NCBI GenBank assembly: GCA_020024635.1
Contig: JAHHTL010000030.1
Span: 1 to 27,747 of the forward strand
Length of the DNA stretch: 27,747 nt
Direction of reading: 5' to 3'
Source: Ruminococcus sp.
GTDB taxonomy: Bacteria > Bacillota > Clostridia > Lachnospirales > Lachnospiraceae
Positions 23,448 through 27,747 of this stretch are shown here, in pieces. A model generated the notes under the pieces. It was not told where the DNA came from. It worked only from the letters and a program-made list of their open reading frames with translations, and ran no database searches. A program made the translations under genes and the position numbers. Position 1 is the first letter of the stretch. The number at the start of each line of letters is the position of its first letter.

Positions 23448-23909
23448 ATGAAAAAAGTGTCAGTTGAAAAAACGGTTGGACAGGGATTGTGTCATGACAG
23501 TACCATAATGCATGATGAGGTTAAAGGAGCAGAAGTCCCATCCATGGATAAGTGGATAAAAGAAGCTAAGCAAGACAAAAATTCAGGCAAATGCGGGATG
23601 TACCTTTTTCACAATGGGGTGGTAAGGGAAACAGCAAAAGAGCAAGCACGCTTTGGAATCCAAAAGGATCTTGTGAAAGGGATGTACTTCACCTATCAGA
23701 AAGAAAAAGTGGAAGAGGCGTTGAAAAAGGCGAAACAAATGCCGGGAATTTATTATGTAAGAGTGTGGCTAAATGAAGGAAATCTTGCAGTAGGAGATGA
23801 CATTATGTACGTCCTTGTAGGCGGGGACATCCGAGCGAATGTGATCCATGCACTTCAGGCTCTGGTAGAAGAACTGAAAACAAAATGTGTGATAGAACAG
23901 GAGAAATAA
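23448..23909 (+). CDS. MoaE-like protein with altered active site
   Basis: This is a 153-residue protein. The first ~25 residues (KVSVEKTVGQGLCHDST) resemble the start of molybdopterin-binding MoeA/MogA-type proteins. The rest follows MoaE, the large subunit of molybdopterin synthase: GVVRETAK (57-64), IYYVRVWLNEGNLAVGDDIMYVLVGGDIR (101-129) and ELKTKCVIEQEK (142-153). Aligned by eye to E. coli MoaE, K144 matches catalytic Lys119, but the second catalytic lysine (Lys126, in the WKRE segment) falls on Q151, and the histidine of AHR is lost. No moaD or other moa genes are present. It may be a repurposed MoaE fold. The ATG at 23448 has AAGGGG 7 bases upstream; a TTG at 23442 is also in frame. 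Confidence 0.72.
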   Translation: MKKVSVEKTVGQGLCHDSTIMHDEVKGAEVPSMDKWIKEAKQDKNSGKCGMYLFHNGVVRETAKEQARFGIQKDLVKGMYFTYQKEKVEEALKKAKQMPGIYYVRVWLNEGNLAVGDDIMYVLVGGDIRANVIHALQALVEELKTKCVIEQEK

Positions 23910-23913
23910 TAAG

Positions 23914-24516
23914 ATGGCATTTGAGACAGTAACAGAAACTTTAAAAAAGAATGGATTTACAGTTTCTACATTTGAGACAAAAGAAGAAGCAGCGGAATAT
24001 TTAGATCATATGTTAGATGGATGCACCATCGGATGCGGTGGCTCTATGACTTTAAAAGATTTAGAAATCCTTCCGCGTCTTGCAACACATAATACAGTCT
24101 ATGCACATCAGGCAGGTGCAAAAGATGCAAACGAGATTATGCAGCAGGCAATGAAAGCGGAGGTATATCTCATGTCAGCCAATGCTATCTCGGAGCAAGA
24201 TGGAGCGATTCTGAACATAGACGGAATGGGCAATCGAGTTTCTTCCTCTTTATATGGACATAAAAAAGTATACATGGTGGCTGGGAAAAATAAAATATCA
24301 CCAGATTTTCACAGTGCATTGATGCGACTTCGAAATGTAGTTGCGCCAAAAAACGCAAAACGCTTGCAGAAAAATACACCATGTGCCCTAAAAGGGGATC
24401 GATGCTATGATTGTGATTGTCCAGATCGCATCTGCAATGCGCTGGTTGTCCATTATAAAAAAATTCGATCCATGGATATGGAAGTTCTATTGATTCAGGA
24501 AGAGTTAGGATATTAA
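23914..24516 (+). CDS. LUD-domain (LutC/YkgG-like) protein
   Basis: This 200-residue protein is of the LUD family, which includes the LutB/LutC lactate-utilisation subunits. The N-terminal half has the CTIGCGGSMTLKDL motif (37-50), then MSANAISEQDGAILNIDGMGNRVSS (about 88-112), which is typical of the fold. A C-terminal cysteine set (C157, C164, C167, C169, C174) may bind a metal or cluster; this short form is common in clostridia. Complete lutA/lutB genes are absent, so lactate oxidation cannot be concluded. It begins 4 bases after the MoaE-like gene and ends the operon. Confidence 0.88.
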   Translation: MAFETVTETLKKNGFTVSTFETKEEAAEYLDHMLDGCTIGCGGSMTLKDLEILPRLATHNTVYAHQAGAKDANEIMQQAMKAEVYLMSANAISEQDGAILNIDGMGNRVSSSLYGHKKVYMVAGKNKISPDFHSALMRLRNVVAPKNAKRLQKNTPCALKGDRCYDCDCPDRICNALVVHYKKIRSMDMEVLLIQEELGY

Positions 24517-24524
24517 AGAAAGTT

Positions 24525-24565
24525 GGAACGTTTAGACGAAGGAAACCACTCGTTTGAAACGTTCC
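24525..24565 (+). terminator. Terminator of the superoxide reductase operon
   Basis: GGAACGTTT (24525-24533) pairs with AAACGTTCC (24557-24565), extended by AGACGA/TCGTTT, and is followed by a T-run (24566-24571). Confidence 0.92.
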
Positions 24566-24589
24566 TTTTTTATTTCCAAAAAAACGGTG

Positions 24590-24618
24590 TTGAAAATAAA
24601 GTGGATAGCTTTTATAAT
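24590..24618 (+). promoter_or_regulatory. Sigma-A promoter of the large secreted protein gene
   Basis: TTGAAA (24590-24595), a 17-base spacer and a perfect TATAAT (24613-24618), giving a leader of about 80 bases. Confidence 0.8.
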
Positions 24619-24705
24619 TGAATGGGAGATTGTTTTTTAAAACAGATAAATATATTTGTAATAGAGAAAAAGATTTATTGGAAAAGAACATAAAGGAGAA
24701 ATAAT

Positions 24706-27700
24706 ATGAGCAATGCAAGAAAGAAACAGAGGAATCGTTTTGTCGGTATGCTCCTGACATTTTGTCTTGTAATTACTACAGTATGTGCGCCGCTTCCCGG
24801 GATGGTAGTCGACACACATGCATCTGATAAGCAAACAACAACACAGACAGGGCGTCCACTTCAGGCCGTAAAATTACCAGATGATGAAAGTCAGATTGTG
24901 AAGGTTACAGACCAAAGTCAGCTTAGAAATACAGTGAAAGGAACCTATTATCAATTGCAAAATGATATAGTTTCCGAGGGGTCTGATGAAAGTTTTCAGG
25001 GAATTTTAGATGGAAACGGACATACCATTACCTTAACAGGCAAGCATCTTTTCAAGCGAGTGGAAAAGGAAGGGATTGTCCAAAACGTTCATTTTGAAGG
25101 TACCGTTGGGGAACCAGGGGCGGAAGATGGCCCTCTTGGATGGCTTGTAAAAGGTGCAGTTTTGAACTGCTCATCTGCTATTACAGGAGAGTATGCAGTT
25201 GGCTTTGCAAAACGAATCGAAGAAGGCGTTTTTTCTAACTGCATCGCCTATGGGAAAGCAGGCAATGGAGCCATTTTAAAAGCATATGGCGGGATCGACT
25301 GGGAGACAGAAGATGGAAAGGAATACAAAGGAACGATTTCTTCTTCTTATTGGATTCCAACGGCAAAGGATCCGGCGATTGATGCGAAAGATTTAATCGA
25401 TGGTTCTTCCAAAAAGACAGAAACAGAATTAAAGTCAAAAGAGATTGTAAAGCTTCTCAATGAAAAAAGAGGAGACTACGGAACCGCGTGGGGGCAAAAT
25501 GGAAAAACAGGGTACCCATATTTTGGAGAAGATCAAACATACAATCCAGATCAGGTAGAAGTTCCAGAAAGTCAATACACTGTAAAATTTGGAAAAGACG
25601 CGCAAAGTGCCACAAAAATAAAAGAGAATCGGCTAGACGTTTCTAGATATGATCTAACACCAGCAGACAATCGTGTTATCGGGATGCTTTTTTTAGAAGG
25701 AATAAAGCCGGAAGATCAAGTGATATGGTCCTCTTATAGTGTGACAAACGAGGCAATTGCAGTCAATGAAAACGGACAGGTTATGCTATTCAACGACGGG
25801 GAAGGCATTGCAAAAGCGCAGGTCAATGGTCAGGATGTTGCCTGGGTTAAAATCGTTTCTCATCCCAAAAAGATTGAAGATATAAAATTGTACATAGGAG
25901 AGGAAGAGGTTACCGGAAAAGAATATACCATTCAAGGATCAGAGTGGACCAACCTTTCCGTAAAAGCAAAATACGAAGGTGAAGCACAATATAAAGATGC
26001 TTACTTTGAAAAATTCCGATTTGAGTATGAAAACAGAGAACTACTACAAAATAGTGGAGGACCGGAATTTTCATTCATGCAACCAGGAACATCAAAGGTT
26101 ACAGTAACTTCTCTTGATGATGAAACAAAGAAGGCAACGGTTACCATAACTTCTGCTTATGTTCCAATCGAAAGTGTGCAGCCAGATATTCCGGATTTCA
26201 ATGAGCTTCACGCAAGATCCTCTATGGGGGATGGAAGGGCGTTTGACGCGATTGAAACAAATGGAGTTATTATTCTTCCAGAAAACGCCAGCGTGAAAAC
26301 TGGATTTCATGTAACGAGCAGTAATCCGGATATTGCCGAATTTTCCCCGGCACTTCCAATAGGATATCTTCCGTTTAAACCAGGAAAAGTGACGTTCACA
26401 GCGTCTATTGAAGACAGGGATCCGCTGACAGGGAAGACAAGGACACTGACAGGGACAAGAGACGTAACATTCCAATACAAGAATCCTTTGACAGATATTC
26501 AGGTGAAATCTGAAAAGATCAAAGTGAAGGAGTTTGAGAAAACACCTTTGGATCTTACATTTACCGGAGCAATCTCAAAAGACGGGTGGAGTGTGACAGA
26601 GCCGGAACTTATTTGGACTTACGAAGGAAACGGGGAAGTTGCGATTGAAAGAGAAAATTTATACGCCCAGAATCGAGAAGATGTATATCCAAACGACAAA
26701 GGTTACTGGATGGCATCCACACAATATACAGTAAAAGGATTAAAGGAAGGGAACGTAATCGCAACAGGAACTCCTTTAGACCAGACGAACAAAATAAAAC
26801 CAATCCAGATTGAGATCACAGTTTCCAAAGGAAATGCAACAAATATGGAAGTTTCTGATCTGGTGAAAAAAGGAAAAGAAACAGCTGCGCAATACTTAAT
26901 TGATCAGCGAGCAGAAAAAGGATACAAATTCGGAAACGAATGGGAGGTATTTAGTTTACTTCGTGCAGGGTATGCGCTTCCAGAAAAACAATTGGAAGCA
27001 TACTATGAGTCTGTTGTCCAAAAAGTGCAGACATGGGATGAAACAGTAAAACCTTCCGATGTAGAACGAGTTGCACTAACCCTTCTTATGATGAAGAAAG
27101 AGATTACGGATGTGGAAGGGGTTGATCTTGCACAACTGATTTACAACAGTCCCAAATTAACAGATGGAACCAATGAGTTATGCTGGGCGCTTCTTGCCTT
27201 AGATGCACAAGCTACAAAGATTCCAGAAGAGGCAAGATGGACGCGAGAAAAGATGGTTGCAGAGTTACTGAAATGGCAAAATAAAGATGGTGGTTTTCCA
27301 TTGTTTGCCAAGGGAAGTTCAGGAGTAGATGTTACAGCGATGGTTTTACAGTCTCTTGCACCTTATCAAGAGAAAGCAGAAGTACAAGAAGGGATCGAGA
27401 AAGGACTTTCCTATTTGGCAAAGGCAATCCAACCAAAATTTGATGCAGGCAGCGCAGAAGCTACTGCACAAGTACTTTTGACACTATCAGTACTTGGAAA
27501 GGATGCAGCTTCTGAAAAAGAGTTTTCTACAAAATACGACAACACCATCACTGCGCTTATGGAATATTTTGTAGAAGGACAAGGATTTAAGCACGCGAAA
27601 GATTCAAATAAAACCAACCAGATGGCTACCATTCAGGCGTTGCAAGGATTGGATGCATATGAGCATTTTTTAGCGAATCAAAAGTACTGGGATCTTTCTC

Positions 27701-27747
27701 AAGTAGGTGGAACGGTAAATCCAGAACCACAACCACAGCCAGAACCA
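24706..27747 (+). CDS. Large secreted multidomain protein with terpene-cyclase-like helical domain (3' end outside window)
   Basis: The frame stays open for 1014 codons from the ATG at 24706 to the last base; no stop is reached. AAAGGAG lies 8 bases upstream. Residues 1-40 form a signal peptide (basic start, hydrophobic core, cleavage near THAS). Residues about 65-175 look like a GLUG-type beta-helix (DGNGHTITLTGKHLF, then short strand repeats). Residues about 265-700 look like several Ig-like domains. Residues about 717-985 are a helical repeat domain with features of prenyltransferase/squalene-cyclase and cobalamin-carrier alpha-alpha toroids, including a QW-type motif WQNKDGGFP (857-865), VTAMVLQSL and ATIQALQGL. 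A proline/glutamate linker (NPEPQPQPEP) runs to the edge. In related Firmicutes proteins such toroids often precede DUF4430 domains and wall anchors; here that part is not visible. No catalytic DxDD motif was seen, so binding rather than cyclisation is more likely. Confidence 0.82.
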   Translation, partial: MSNARKKQRNRFVGMLLTFCLVITTVCAPLPGMVVDTHASDKQTTTQTGRPLQAVKLPDDESQIVKVTDQSQLRNTVKGTYYQLQNDIVSEGSDESFQGILDGNGHTITLTGKHLFKRVEKEGIVQNVHFEGTVGEPGAEDGPLGWLVKGAVLNCSSAITGEYAVGFAKRIEEGVFSNCIAYGKAGNGAILKAYGGIDWETEDGKEYKGTISSSYWIPTAKDPAIDAKDLIDGSSKKTETELKSKEIVKLLNEKRGDYGTAWGQNGKTGYPYFGEDQTYNPDQVEVPESQYTVKFGKDAQSATKIKENRLDVSRYDLTPADNRVIGMLFLEGIKPEDQVIWSSYSVTNEAIAVNENGQVMLFNDGEGIAKAQVNGQDVAWVKIVSHPKKIEDIKLYIGEEEVTGKEYTIQGSEWTNLSVKAKYEGEAQYKDAYFEKFRFEYENRELLQNSGGPEFSFMQPGTSKVTVTSLDDETKKATVTITSAYVPIESVQPDIPDFNELHARSSMGDGRAFDAIETNGVIILPENASVKTGFHVTSSNPDIAEFSPALPIGYLPFKPGKVTFTASIEDRDPLTGKTRTLTGTRDVTFQYKNPLTDIQVKSEKIKVKEFEKTPLDLTFTGAISKDGWSVTEPELIWTYEGNGEVAIERENLYAQNREDVYPNDKGYWMASTQYTVKGLKEGNVIATGTPLDQTNKIKPIQIEITVSKGNATNMEVSDLVKKGKETAAQYLIDQRAEKGYKFGNEWEVFSLLRAGYALPEKQLEAYYESVVQKVQTWDETVKPSDVERVALTLLMMKKEITDVEGVDLAQLIYNSPKLTDGTNELCWALLALDAQATKIPEEARWTREKMVAELLKWQNKDGGFPLFAKGSSGVDVTAMVLQSLAPYQEKAEVQEGIEKGLSYLAKAIQPKFDAGSAEATAQVLLTLSVLGKDAASEKEFSTKYDNTITALMEYFVEGQGFKHAKDSNKTNQMATIQALQGLDAYEHFLANQKYWDLSQVGGTVNPEPQPQPEP

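Noticed and set aside
24185..24760. 191-codon minus-strand ORF at the end of the LUD gene
   Set aside because: It crosses the LUD gene, a strong terminator and the next promoter, and resembles no known protein.

Overview
The window reads as chromosomal DNA of an AT-rich, strictly anaerobic Gram-positive bacterium, most likely a gut Clostridia member of the Lachnospiraceae type. The reasons are strong purine-rich ribosome binding sites before nearly every gene, oxygen-defence enzymes typical of anaerobes (a flavodiiron protein and a desulfoferrodoxin), a two-subunit iron-sulfur L-serine dehydratase, a sortase-anchored host-glycan fucosidase, and ECF vitamin transporter subunits. The genus is not decided by the sequence. 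No rRNA, tRNA, insertion sequence, phage module or CRISPR array was seen.

Layout, left to right. (1) 22-215: a 30-residue holin-like type I toxin ORF followed by hairpins and a possible antisense promoter. (2) 351-2256: a flavodiiron protein fused to flavin-reductase and rubredoxin domains. (3) 2263-3642: two divergent ECF transporter S components; the rightward one is bioY under a clear BirA operator. (4) 3649-8823: a leftward four-gene operon (membrane protein, CrtI-like FAD oxidoreductase, oxygenase-reductase-type flavoprotein with a plant-type [2Fe-2S] domain, second membrane protein), divergent from a TetR-family regulator. The two membrane proteins look like paralogues. This is the best candidate in the window for an undescribed system. 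(5) 8975-13789: a glycerol operon (glpK, GlpA-like dehydrogenase, FAD oxidoreductase, DUF1667 protein) preceded by an operator-like array and a leader terminator that looks like an antitermination switch. (6) 13907-15981: sdaAB-sdaAA and a small membrane-anchored protein. (7) 16123-21507: a 1770-residue secreted GH95 fucosidase with many accessory domains and a PPKTG wall anchor. (8) 21525-22268: leftward cutC. (9) 22361-24565: desulfoferrodoxin, cysteine-cluster protein, MoaE-like protein and LUD protein in one operon. (10) 24706 to the window end: a large secreted protein, cut by the window edge, with a terpene-cyclase/intrinsic-factor-like helical domain.

Functionally, the region combines redox protection (flavodiiron protein, superoxide reductase operon), carbon entry (glycerol to dihydroxyacetone phosphate; serine to pyruvate; fucosylated glycans at the surface), vitamin uptake, and one uncharacterised membrane-associated redox operon. 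Gene boundaries were taken from reading frames and Shine-Dalgarno positions. Functions come from motif recognition without database searches.
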